Below the pieces are notes generated by a model, which was not told where the DNA came from, did no database searches, and saw nothing but the letters and a program-made list of their open reading frames with translations. From assembly GCA_900539375.1 (NCBI GenBank), contig UQBY01000033.1, positions 1-24,664 on the forward strand: a stretch of 24,664 bases of DNA. Reading direction: 5' to 3'. Origin of the DNA: an uncultured Clostridium sp. GTDB lineage: Bacteria; Bacillota; Clostridia; Clostridiales; Clostridiaceae. Of the stretch, positions 1 to 8,254 are shown piece by piece. Numbering within the stretch: position 1 is the first letter of the stretch; each line of letters opens with the position of its first letter. The position numbers and the translations under genes are program-made.

Positions 1-44
1 TTAATTTTACTAGGAGAATTATATTTTTTGTAGACGTGAAATCT

Positions 45-73
45 TTGACGCTTACGTAAACAATTAATAAAAA
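45..73 (+). promoter_or_regulatory. weak candidate promoter for the PP-loop gene
   Basis: TTGACG (45-50) is followed after 17 bases by TAAAAA (68-73), a good -35 with a poor -10. The start codon at 122 has a GAGG ribosome binding site at 111-114. No gene is visible in bases 1-121. This is a pattern match only. Confidence 0.3.
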
Positions 74-121
74 TTTAAGTAAATAGGTGTGATTTTAACA
101 TTGAAATAAAGAGGATAAGTA

Positions 122-1900
122 ATGATTAAATATTATTGTAAAGAATGTAAGATAGAGTGTGAAAGTAGTAGTTGTGCCATTTGTGGGGAAAGGACTATTG
201 CAAAATCCAAGATATATTGGTGTGAAAATTGTAATGTGCCTATATATGAAGAGGTTTGTAGTTGCTGTGGAGGAAATGGCAAGGAGATAGGAACTGATAT
301 AAGACCAGTTTTTCCAGAGGAAAGGCTTATGTTAGAAATACTTTTAGGTGAGCCTTTTAAATACAAGGATTCTTCAGTTTGGGTAGCATCTAATAATAAA
401 TACATAATTGATGGAGTTAAAAAAAGGTTTAAACAAAGCAAACTTATGGAGATGTCTCCTAGTGAGGTAATAGAACAATTAGAAAAGAATAAAGCTCAAA
501 ATAGTTATGAAGTTTTTGAAAAATATATAAGTAAATTCATAAAGATAAATAGCAATAGATATAATTTTTTAGTTACAGAAGCAGTTGATTTTATAAAAGA
601 ACAAAAGAAAAATTATAGTGATGATGAAACTTTTGTGTCTTTTTCAGGGGGAAAAGATAGTACCGTTGTAAGTAGTTTAGTAATGAGAGCTTTAGGAAAT
701 CCTAGTATAATACATATTTTTGGAGATACAACTTTAGAATTTCCTTTTACTTATGAGTATGCAAAAAGATTTAAAAGTGAACATACAAAAACACCGTTCT
801 TATCTGCTAGAAATAAAGATAAGAACTTTTATGATATGTGTGAAGTTATAGGACCTCCAAGCCGTGTTATGCGTTGGTGTTGTACTGTATTTAAGACAGG
901 TGCAATCACTAAAAAAATAAATTCAGTTTTTAAAGATAAAAAAAATATATTAACATTTTATGGAATAAGAAGAAGTGAATCAGCTTCAAGAAATAAATAT
1001 GATAGGGTAAGTGATAGTCCTAAAATAACTAAGCAAAATGTAGTTTCTCCCATTATAGATTGGATTGACTTTGATGTATGGTTATATATTTTAACAACAA
1101 AAATAGATTTTAATGATGCATATAGATTTGGTTATTCAAGAGTAGGATGCTGGTGTTGTCCGAATAATACTTTATGGGCACAGTATTTATCAAAAATATA
1201 TATGCCAGAACAATCAAAAAGATGGAGAGAGCAACTTATTAACTTTGCAATTAAAGTAGGCAAAAAAGACCCAGAAGTATATGTAGATGATGGAATGTGG
1301 AAAGCTAGACAAGGTGGAAATGGAGTTGAATATAGTGAAAATACTTTTGTGGAATTTAAACCCTGTGCAGCAGAAAAAGAAAGCTTTAATTATGACTTAA
1401 ACAAGCCAATTTCAGAAGAACTATATGAATTTTTCAAACCCTTTGGATGGATAAATAAAGAAATGGGAAATTCAAGACTTGGACAAGTCTATATAACAGA
1501 CAAAATAGGAAATCCAATACTAAGACTTCAAGGAAAAATAGGAAGCAAAGAACTAAAAGTTACAATAATAAAAATTCCAAAAGGAAAAAGTATAAGAAGC
1601 ATAAAACAAAGAATAGACTGTCAATTAACTAAATATCAAATGTGTTTAGGATGCCTAGCCTGTGAAAGCATATGCAAACAAAATGCAATAATAGTAAAAA
1701 AACATGCCCATGAAAATGAATTAAAATCAGGCAAAATAAATGATACATACAAAATAATAGATGAAAAATGCATAAGATGTGGAGAATGTATAAATCACTT
1801 TCATGGTGGTTGTTACATGAGGAAGGGAGTTATTACTGGGAAAATAGTAATATCAAGAAATAATTTCTATATAAATAATGTTTACATACATATAAAATAA
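122..1900 (+). CDS. PAPS-reductase-family PP-loop protein with zinc ribbons and a ferredoxin domain
   Basis: The 592-residue protein starts with two zinc-ribbon-like clusters: C6xxC9 with C18xxC21, and C34xxC37 with C46/C48/C49. A PP-loop S175-GGKDS-180 then marks an adenylylating, PAPS-reductase-like domain. RWCC (C253-C254) and GCWCC (C343, C345, C346) follow and may bind metal or carry sulfur. The C-terminus has ferredoxin-type clusters: C508xxC511xxC514xxxC518 and C550xxC553xxC556 with C564. The family is known for ATP-dependent activation chemistry at the PP-loop (sulfate reduction, tRNA thiolation, DndC in DNA phosphorothioation). Relatives of this multidomain type lie in defence islands, but their substrate is not known to me. 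No DndA/B/D/E partner is present. The 28 residues after C564 look unlike the rest and run into decayed DNA, so the end may be altered. The family is clear; the function is open. Confidence 0.85.
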   Translation: MIKYYCKECKIECESSSCAICGERTIAKSKIYWCENCNVPIYEEVCSCCGGNGKEIGTDIRPVFPEERLMLEILLGEPFKYKDSSVWVASNNKYIIDGVKKRFKQSKLMEMSPSEVIEQLEKNKAQNSYEVFEKYISKFIKINSNRYNFLVTEAVDFIKEQKKNYSDDETFVSFSGGKDSTVVSSLVMRALGNPSIIHIFGDTTLEFPFTYEYAKRFKSEHTKTPFLSARNKDKNFYDMCEVIGPPSRVMRWCCTVFKTGAITKKINSVFKDKKNILTFYGIRRSESASRNKYDRVSDSPKITKQNVVSPIIDWIDFDVWLYILTTKIDFNDAYRFGYSRVGCWCCPNNTLWAQYLSKIYMPEQSKRWREQLINFAIKVGKKDPEVYVDDGMWKARQGGNGVEYSENTFVEFKPCAAEKESFNYDLNKPISEELYEFFKPFGWINKEMGNSRLGQVYITDKIGNPILRLQGKIGSKELKVTIIKIPKGKSIRSIKQRIDCQLTKYQMCLGCLACESICKQNAIIVKKHAHENELKSGKINDTYKIIDEKCIRCGECINHFHGGCYMRKGVITGKIVISRNNFYINNVYIHIK

Positions 1901-1901
1901 A

Positions 1902-1938
1902 GCAATTTTTATATCATATAATTGATATATGAATTTGC
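1902..1938 (+). terminator. imperfect hairpin after the PP-loop gene
   Basis: The arms tatatca and tgatata flank a tataat loop, and gcaa/ttgc pairs can extend the stem outward with mismatches. No T-run follows, so this is a weak terminator candidate. Confidence 0.25.
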
Positions 1939-2129
1939 ATAAGATTAATACAAAAAAAGATTACACAATAATAGGTAATATATTCCAATCCGTTAAATAG
2001 GTTTAATATAATTTCTATACAGTACCTCTTTAAAACATAATGTTTATATAGGTCAATTTCACCATTTTGGTTAAGTATATAAAAAAACATAATTTATAAG
2101 AAACAAAAAAAGAAAGGTAGATAATTAAT

Positions 2130-2518
2130 ATGACTGAAAAAGATTTAAGAATATATAATTTTTTAAAAGAATAGAATAGATAATAACTGTTAAAGAAATT
2201 GCAAAGTCATTATATAGTTGAAAACATCAAAGTATAGTTTATGGGAATGTAAATTTTGCAACAAAAATGGAATTGTTAAACAAAGAAACAATAAGAGGAA
2301 ATAATTATGGATTTTTTATAAAGAATAAAAATAGTACAATACCTACTAAACAAACTATTAAAGTGGAAAAGATAAGTAAAGATAAAGTAATAGATACTTT
2401 TGCTTAATGATAATAAAGAAGAAGTTAAAATTGAAATAAATCTTATAATGAAAATTAATAATATTATACAAAAAACATCAAAAATTTTAGATAAAGAAAT
2501 AAAAGCAAATATAAAATA
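2130..2518 (+). pseudogene. decayed winged-helix-like gene
   Basis: A good ribosome binding site (agaaagg, 2111-2117) precedes the ATG at 2130. The reading frame opens with MTEKDLRIYNFLKE, hits a stop, and resumes in another frame with ITVKEIAKSLYS. After a further stop it continues through KHQSIVYGNVNFATKMELL and LLNKETIRGNNYGFFIK, then a third frame contains QKTSKILDKEIKANIK. The pattern of a helix-turn-helix followed by a wing-like hairpin suggests a small DNA-binding regulator. At least two frame changes and two internal stops make it a dead gene. The family is inferred from pattern only. Confidence 0.45.
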
Positions 2519-2530
2519 ATTGATAGGAAG

Positions 2531-2683
2531 ATGCCTCATGAACTAAAAGATATACTTAAAGGTATCATTATAGTTTATACATTTTTATATAAAGAAAAAT
2601 TTTTAAAAATCAGAAGAATGGATAACTTAAGTATAAATGAATTAAATGTTAGAGTATGGATAAAAATAATTGCTGTAGAATAA
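2531..2683 (+). pseudogene. short unrecognised gene fragment
   Basis: An open stretch of 50 codons starts MPHELKDILKGIIIVYTF and ends at a TAA at 2681. It has no clear ribosome binding site and I recognise no family. It lies between other broken reading frames and could be the tail of the decayed gene before it. Confidence 0.25.
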
Positions 2684-3150
2684 ACATAATATTAGATAAA
2701 GATTTAGGTATATTCATACTGGATATATTATGCTATAAATATGAACCAGTTTATAAAGGCTATAAAAATCAAAGATGAAATAAAATACACTTGGCATACA
2801 TATTCTAGAATATCTTGAAACAACACTTAAAAAAATTGATTTAGACAAAATATAAAAATGTCATGAACATCAAAAATTGTAATTTGTCAACAAGGATACA
2901 TATGAAAATGTTTTGAATATAATTAGAAAAAATAGCATGGAATGCTTATAGAATATATAATATTGATTATAAACAAATAAAAGAAGTTTTTGAGTAGTAT
3001 GGACACAAATATTTTTAATTAAATCAAATATATGAGAATTTTTGCCTCTTATAGTATATAAAAAATTAAAACAAATAAGTATAATTTTCACAAAATACAA
3101 GAAAAAGAAAATTAAACTTTTTTTTCATTCACAAGAAAAGTTGAAAATGA
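2684..3150. other. non-coding decayed DNA
   Basis: This is AT-rich sequence with frequent stops in all + frames. Short protein-like stretches can be read, such as LGIFILDILCYKYEPVYKGY near 2705 and WNAYRIYNIDYKQIKEVFE near 2940, each ending in stops or frame changes. It looks like the debris of one or more lost + strand genes. I see no RNA gene, array or insertion sequence in it. Confidence 0.4.
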
Positions 3151-3155
3151 AAAGA

Positions 3156-3184
3156 TTGTATAAAAAATCTAACTATGATAAAAT
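3156..3184 (+). promoter_or_regulatory. candidate promoter for the NACHT-PLD gene
   Basis: TTGTAT (3156-3161) and TAAAAT (3179-3184) are separated by 17 bases. A start site near 3191 would give a leader of about 110 bases before the ATG at 3301. Confidence 0.45.
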
Positions 3185-3290
3185 TTAGAGTATAAAAATA
3201 GACAAAGGTATATTAGTGAACAACAACAATAATGATTAAAAAAATTAATAAAATTAATAATAGATGTCTTTTAAGACCAATTTATGTAGT

Positions 3291-3297
3291 AGGTGAT
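3291..3297 (+). promoter_or_regulatory. ribosome binding site that decides the NACHT-PLD start
   Basis: AGGTGAT lies three bases before the ATG at 3301. The earlier in-frame ATG at 3232 has no purine-rich site upstream, so 3301 is the more likely start. Confidence 0.6.
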
Positions 3298-3300
3298 ATT

Positions 3301-6300
3301 ATGGGTAAAAATCCAATTGATATAAGTATAACATTACCAGAAAATATTAATAATGATAAGTTAATACTTAGAGATAACTATATATATAAAATGAAACAAA
3401 ATTTAGATGAAAATTGTGAAGTAATTTTATTGAAGGGTGTTTTTGGAATAGGAAAAACAACTTTAATGAAGCAATTTATGGAACAAAATAAAGAACAGAG
3501 TATAGGACTCTTTTTTAAAAATAATTTTAATATAAATGATTTTGATATTATAGAATTTGATTTGGCCAATCAAATAAATATTATTATACATTCAAAAGAA
3601 TTAGAAGACAATGAGTTTAATGATAAAATACTAAGAGATAATAGAAGAACATTAATTAATTTTTCTAGAAGAAAAAATAATAGATATTATTTTCTCATAG
3701 ATGGTTTAGAAGAGATAGAAGATAATAGAGAAATAATAGAAAGACTAAAAGAAATTTTACCATTAAGATATATTAACATGAGGTTTATAATTTCAAGTGA
3801 TATAAATATAGAGGAAACCTTTAAAGAATATAAATGCAGTCAAATTGAACTACCAGGATTTAATTATTTAGAAACAAGAGAGTATTTATCAAATATAGAA
3901 ATTGAGGATAAAAATATAAAAAAGCTTCAAGAAGATTTTGGTGGGAATCCAAGAAAGTTACAAAAAATTAAAAATATGATTGAAAAAGGAATAAAAATAG
4001 AAGAAATATTATCATTAAAAATGAAAGAATGGGAAGAATTTTATGAAGTTGAATGGAAAGATATTAAATTTGATAATGAAGCTGAAAAAAAGATAATATA
4101 TTTATTAGCAACAAATAGCAATTTAAATACAATAACTTATTTATCAGAAATATTTTCTATAGATGATTTTAAAATAAAAAATATTTTAAAAAAGTTTTCT
4201 TTTATACATATAAATACTAATCAAGAAGTAAATTTTAATGAAACTTTGTTTGCTAAGTATATTGAAAAGAAATTAACAGATTTAAAAGATAAAGTTACAG
4301 AAGACATAATAAAATATTTAACAGAAAGACCTCAACAAAATGTATCATTAAGTTTATTACCAGATTTATATTCATTAAATAATAATTATGATGAATTGGT
4401 AGAGTATTTAAATGTAGAAAACATTATGTTAATGAGAGAAAAAACTAAAACATCATATATAGCAGAAAAAAATATAGACTTAGCAATTAAAGCAACCATT
4501 AAAAAAAATTCATATGAACAATTAATGAAGTTGTCCATACAAAAATCTACCTTATTAGAATATCAGAAAGCAGATATATTATATTCTCAAATAAATGCAT
4601 TGGTGTCTATGGGGGAATTTTCAAAAGCTATTAGTTTGACTAATAATATAATAGAAAAAGAAAAGAGATTACATTTACTTAGTGCAATATCAAGAAAATA
4701 TTTTGAAATTAATGGTTATGTAGATGAAAATTTAAAAGATGATATAAAATTATTGTATAAAGATATTAGTAAAAGTATAAAGGGGGATGAAGCAATAAAA
4801 ATTGCTTCAGATTTAATTTTTACATTACCTAACCTTGCTATTGAGTTAATTGAACAAAGAGAAGATATGGCTAAAGAAGATAAGTTAGATTATGCATTTG
4901 CAAAATTATCATTAGAAGCATTTGAAAACAAAAAAATTAATGAAAGTAATCCAGAATTAGATATTCAACTAGATGAAAAGATTCAAAATAGTACAATAAA
5001 AAATTTAACTAAAAATATAAAAAAAATAGTGGAAAATTATGATTTTCAAAAATTGAAAAAGGAAATTAGCAAATTAAATAATATAGCTGAAAAAATATTG
5101 TTCTTATGTAAATGGATAGTTAATAATAAAAAAAGTAAAGATTGTTATAATGTAATAATGTATACATTGGATTTGATATTTACTTGTACAAATTATACAC
5201 CTAAAATGAATATATTTAGAGAGATAACTGTTCCATTATTATATATGGAAAAAATAGAAGAAATAGAGCAAATAATAAAAAGAATAGATGAACAAATAAG
5301 ATTGATAAAGGAGAAAGGACCTACTATAGAATATGTCAAACTTTCTATAAACTTATGTTGTGGTGAAATAAAATTTGATAAAGAAAATGCTTATGAACGT
5401 TTTTTAAATTTATATGGTTTTATAGATGATATAACAGATTTAAGTGTAAAAACTAATGCTATAGCATTATTATTTGCCAACTTAAGATTAATAGATAAAG
5501 AAAAGGTATTAGATAAAGAGTTAAACTTATTTAAAGAACTAAAAGAAAATATATATCTTAATGTGCAAAAATTATTAAAAACCAGTGCCAATCACTATGA
5601 AATATGTAAAGATATAATAAGATATATATCTAAAGATTATCCTGATTTTGCATATGAAATGATAAAAAATATAAATTTAGATGAATATAGAGATTATTCA
5701 ATTGCTTTGTTATTAAATAATTATTTTAAAAATGATATAGAAAATATTAATATGAAAATAGTAAAAAAATATTTTAATAGATTAAAAAGAAAGAATATAC
5801 AAGATAAAGTTTTGTTTTTTTTGATATTGAGATTAAATGATGAAAAAATAAATACTTTAAAAGCAATTGAAGTATTAGAAGATTTAAAAAATGAAATCGA
5901 AGGAATAAAAAATAACTTATTAAAATCTCAAATATATTTATATTCATATAAAATCTATGAAAAGTTAAAAAATAAAATAGAAAAAAGAGACTTTACTTTT
6001 AATAAGCTATTGGAATGCATTCAAAATATAGAAAATTTGTGTGAAAGAAGAGATTTTAGTTATTATGTTGTATCTGAAATAGCAAATATAAATAATGAAC
6101 ATGCAAAAAAGGTATATTCAAATATTCAAATAAATGAAGAAATTATAACTGAAAAAACAGCAAAAAACTTAATTTACTCTATAAAGTTAGCAATAAAATC
6201 ATATAGTGCATTAGTTAGTAATAGTAAAGATTTAGAAAAAGAAGAAAACTTGAAAAAACTAAGAATGTTTATTAATTTAATTCCATCAGTAGAACAACAA

Positions 6301-8178
6301 ATATTGTTATGGGGAGAATTTGCAACTAGATTATATTCATATAACTGTAAAGATTTTGCTGATAAAATTATTAGCTTAAATATAAACAATTTATTGGATA
6401 AATTAGAAAAATCAGATGAGGAAATATATTATTTTACATTAATAAGAATATCTCCATGTTTATATAAAAATAATATTATTATGGCATTTGATAGATTGGA
6501 AAAAATGCCTCAATATTATAAAGAATATGCATTATTTGAAATAGTGAAATATATTTGTACAAAGACATACTATGATGAACCATATGATAATAATTATAAA
6601 GAAGAATATAATTTAGAATATAATGAAATTAAGGAATTATTAAAAATAGTAGAAAAAATATCTACAGATATAATAATATATAATGTAATTACAATTATAT
6701 GTAATTCTGTAAAAGCAAAAGTAACATCTAGTCAAAAAAAAGATATAATATATAAATTAAATTGTGTTATACAAAATCAACTTCCAGATAAAAATAATAT
6801 AAAACATTTAGGATACAAAATTATAGCAGAATCTCAAGTAGAAAAATTGAATAACAATAAAATAGATATAGGTAAAAGAGAATCAGAAGTAAAAGATAAT
6901 GTTGACAATGAAGCTGATAAAGCATATATTTTGTGTGTTCTAGCTGATTTAATGGGTAGCAAATATTCTATAAAAATAAAAGAACTTCTAACAAATGCTA
7001 AAGAAATAATTGATAAATTACCTTCGAAATTAGATAGATTATCACATTATGAAACATTTGCTAGTATGGCAAAAGGAAAAGATGCAGTATTAGTTCAAAA
7101 AGCACTGAAAGATGCTATGTTGATAGCAACAAAAGGAACTGGAAATAGTTACATAAAAGCACAAAGAAATATAATAGATTTGGCATATAAATTGGATGAA
7201 AGTTTAGCTTTATCATTACTTAATATATATGATGATGAAAATATAAGATTAGAGTATAGAAAAAACATAGAACAACAATCTAGAATAAATAAATTGAAAA
7301 AGATGATGATGTCAAATTATAATGAAGATATAAAAATAAAAGATTTTAGAGAATATAGTAATGCAGCATGGAAAAATCTTGCTTCATTAAATGCAAAAAG
7401 GTTGAATACTTTCAAATTAGACGAATTGTCAAAATACTTAGAAATAGCATCAAACATACCAATAAGTATGTCTTTCCCAATTTATTCATGGATATATGAA
7501 AATAACATTAAAAAATATATTCATATAAATAATGCAGAAAGTCAAAAAAAATTTAAAAATATGTTTGATAATGCATTATTAAGTTGTGAATTAGCAGTAA
7601 GGTTAGTTACACAAAGTAATACTTTAATAATTAAGGATTTTGAAAATAACAATAAATCAATAATTATTGAAGAAAATGAAGAAAACAAAGCTATAAATTA
7701 TATAGTAGATTGGGCGGTAAGGAATGAAGAAAAGAAGATAATTATAAATGATCCATATTTTAGTATGAGAGAATTATATTTAGTAAAAGAAATATATTAT
7801 TTATTACCTGAATGTGAATTTGAAATTGTTACTACAAAAGAATATGCAGATAAATATTTAAACAATTGTAATGATAGACAAGATGAATATATAAATGAAT
7901 GGAGAAATTTATCAGATCAAGAACCACCAGAATGTAAAATTTGGATGATGCAATTAGAAAATAAAAAATCACCAATACATGATAGATGGATATTAGGAGA
8001 AAAATCAGGATTAGAACTTGGAGGTTCAATTAATGGTTTTGGAAAAAAAATTATGAAGATATCTTCAATAGAGATAGATGATGTGATACAAAATGAACTT
8101 AAAATAAGAGAATTTTTAGATAGAAAAATTCGGGTTTTTAAAGAACAAAAAGTAAATATATCGCAATTTAATTTATAG
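3301..8178 (+). CDS. NACHT/STAND-like NTPase with helical solenoid and C-terminal PLD-like module
   Basis: This 1625-residue protein (start 3301; an upstream ATG at 3232 would add 23) has three parts. The N-terminus carries a P-loop NTPase: GVFGIGKTT with K52, and a Walker B FLIDGLEE with D134, whose D-G-x-E-E pattern is typical of NACHT ATPases. Residues from about 380 to 1440 are a long run of helix-rich, charged sequence resembling a TPR-type solenoid. The last 150 residues hold INDPYFS, then SPIHDRW (H1560-D1561-R1562), then GLELGGSINGFGKK (S1576, N1578). That layout matches the PLD-like HDR...GSxN modules seen in defence proteins. STAND proteins sense an invader through the solenoid, oligomerise on ATP, and fire an effector. 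In Avs proteins the effector is N-terminal, so a C-terminal one is less usual. The helicase gene follows 76 bases later. Immune function is inferred. Confidence 0.8.
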   Translation: MGKNPIDISITLPENINNDKLILRDNYIYKMKQNLDENCEVILLKGVFGIGKTTLMKQFMEQNKEQSIGLFFKNNFNINDFDIIEFDLANQINIIIHSKELEDNEFNDKILRDNRRTLINFSRRKNNRYYFLIDGLEEIEDNREIIERLKEILPLRYINMRFIISSDINIEETFKEYKCSQIELPGFNYLETREYLSNIEIEDKNIKKLQEDFGGNPRKLQKIKNMIEKGIKIEEILSLKMKEWEEFYEVEWKDIKFDNEAEKKIIYLLATNSNLNTITYLSEIFSIDDFKIKNILKKFSFIHINTNQEVNFNETLFAKYIEKKLTDLKDKVTEDIIKYLTERPQQNVSLSLLPDLYSLNNNYDELVEYLNVENIMLMREKTKTSYIAEKNIDLAIKATIKKNSYEQLMKLSIQKSTLLEYQKADILYSQINALVSMGEFSKAISLTNNIIEKEKRLHLLSAISRKYFEINGYVDENLKDDIKLLYKDISKSIKGDEAIKIASDLIFTLPNLAIELIEQREDMAKEDKLDYAFAKLSLEAFENKKINESNPELDIQLDEKIQNSTIKNLTKNIKKIVENYDFQKLKKEISKLNNIAEKILFLCKWIVNNKKSKDCYNVIMYTLDLIFTCTNYTPKMNIFREITVPLLYMEKIEEIEQIIKRIDEQIRLIKEKGPTIEYVKLSINLCCGEIKFDKENAYERFLNLYGFIDDITDLSVKTNAIALLFANLRLIDKEKVLDKELNLFKELKENIYLNVQKLLKTSANHYEICKDIIRYISKDYPDFAYEMIKNINLDEYRDYSIALLLNNYFKNDIENINMKIVKKYFNRLKRKNIQDKVLFFLILRLNDEKINTLKAIEVLEDLKNEIEGIKNNLLKSQIYLYSYKIYEKLKNKIEKRDFTFNKLLECIQNIENLCERRDFSYYVVSEIANINNEHAKKVYSNIQINEEIITEKTAKNLIYSIKLAIKSYSALVSNSKDLEKEENLKKLRMFINLIPSVEQQILLWGEFATRLYSYNCKDFADKIISLNINNLLDKLEKSDEEIYYFTLIRISPCLYKNNIIMAFDRLEKMPQYYKEYALFEIVKYICTKTYYDEPYDNNYKEEYNLEYNEIKELLKIVEKISTDIIIYNVITIICNSVKAKVTSSQKKDIIYKLNCVIQNQLPDKNNIKHLGYKIIAESQVEKLNNNKIDIGKRESEVKDNVDNEADKAYILCVLADLMGSKYSIKIKELLTNAKEIIDKLPSKLDRLSHYETFASMAKGKDAVLVQKALKDAMLIATKGTGNSYIKAQRNIIDLAYKLDESLALSLLNIYDDENIRLEYRKNIEQQSRINKLKKMMMSNYNEDIKIKDFREYSNAAWKNLASLNAKRLNTFKLDELSKYLEIASNIPISMSFPIYSWIYENNIKKYIHINNAESQKKFKNMFDNALLSCELAVRLVTQSNTLIIKDFENNNKSIIIEENEENKAINYIVDWAVRNEEKKIIINDPYFSMRELYLVKEIYYLLPECEFEIVTTKEYADKYLNNCNDRQDEYINEWRNLSDQEPPECKIWMMQLENKKSPIHDRWILGEKSGLELGGSINGFGKKIMKISSIEIDDVIQNELKIREFLDRKIRVFKEQKVNISQFNL

Positions 8179-8254
8179 AAAGTAAGTGCAATTTAAGATT
8201 TAAAAGAAAATTGATATAAAAATTGACAAGCTAGAATAACTGGGAGAAAAAGGT

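Noticed and set aside
122..1900. DndC of a DNA phosphorothioation system
   Set aside because: The PP-loop family fits, but the zinc ribbons and ferredoxin tail differ from DndC and no other Dnd gene is present.
3232..3300. Upstream ATG as the start of the NACHT-PLD protein
   Set aside because: There is no ribosome binding site before 3232, while AGGTGAT precedes 3301.
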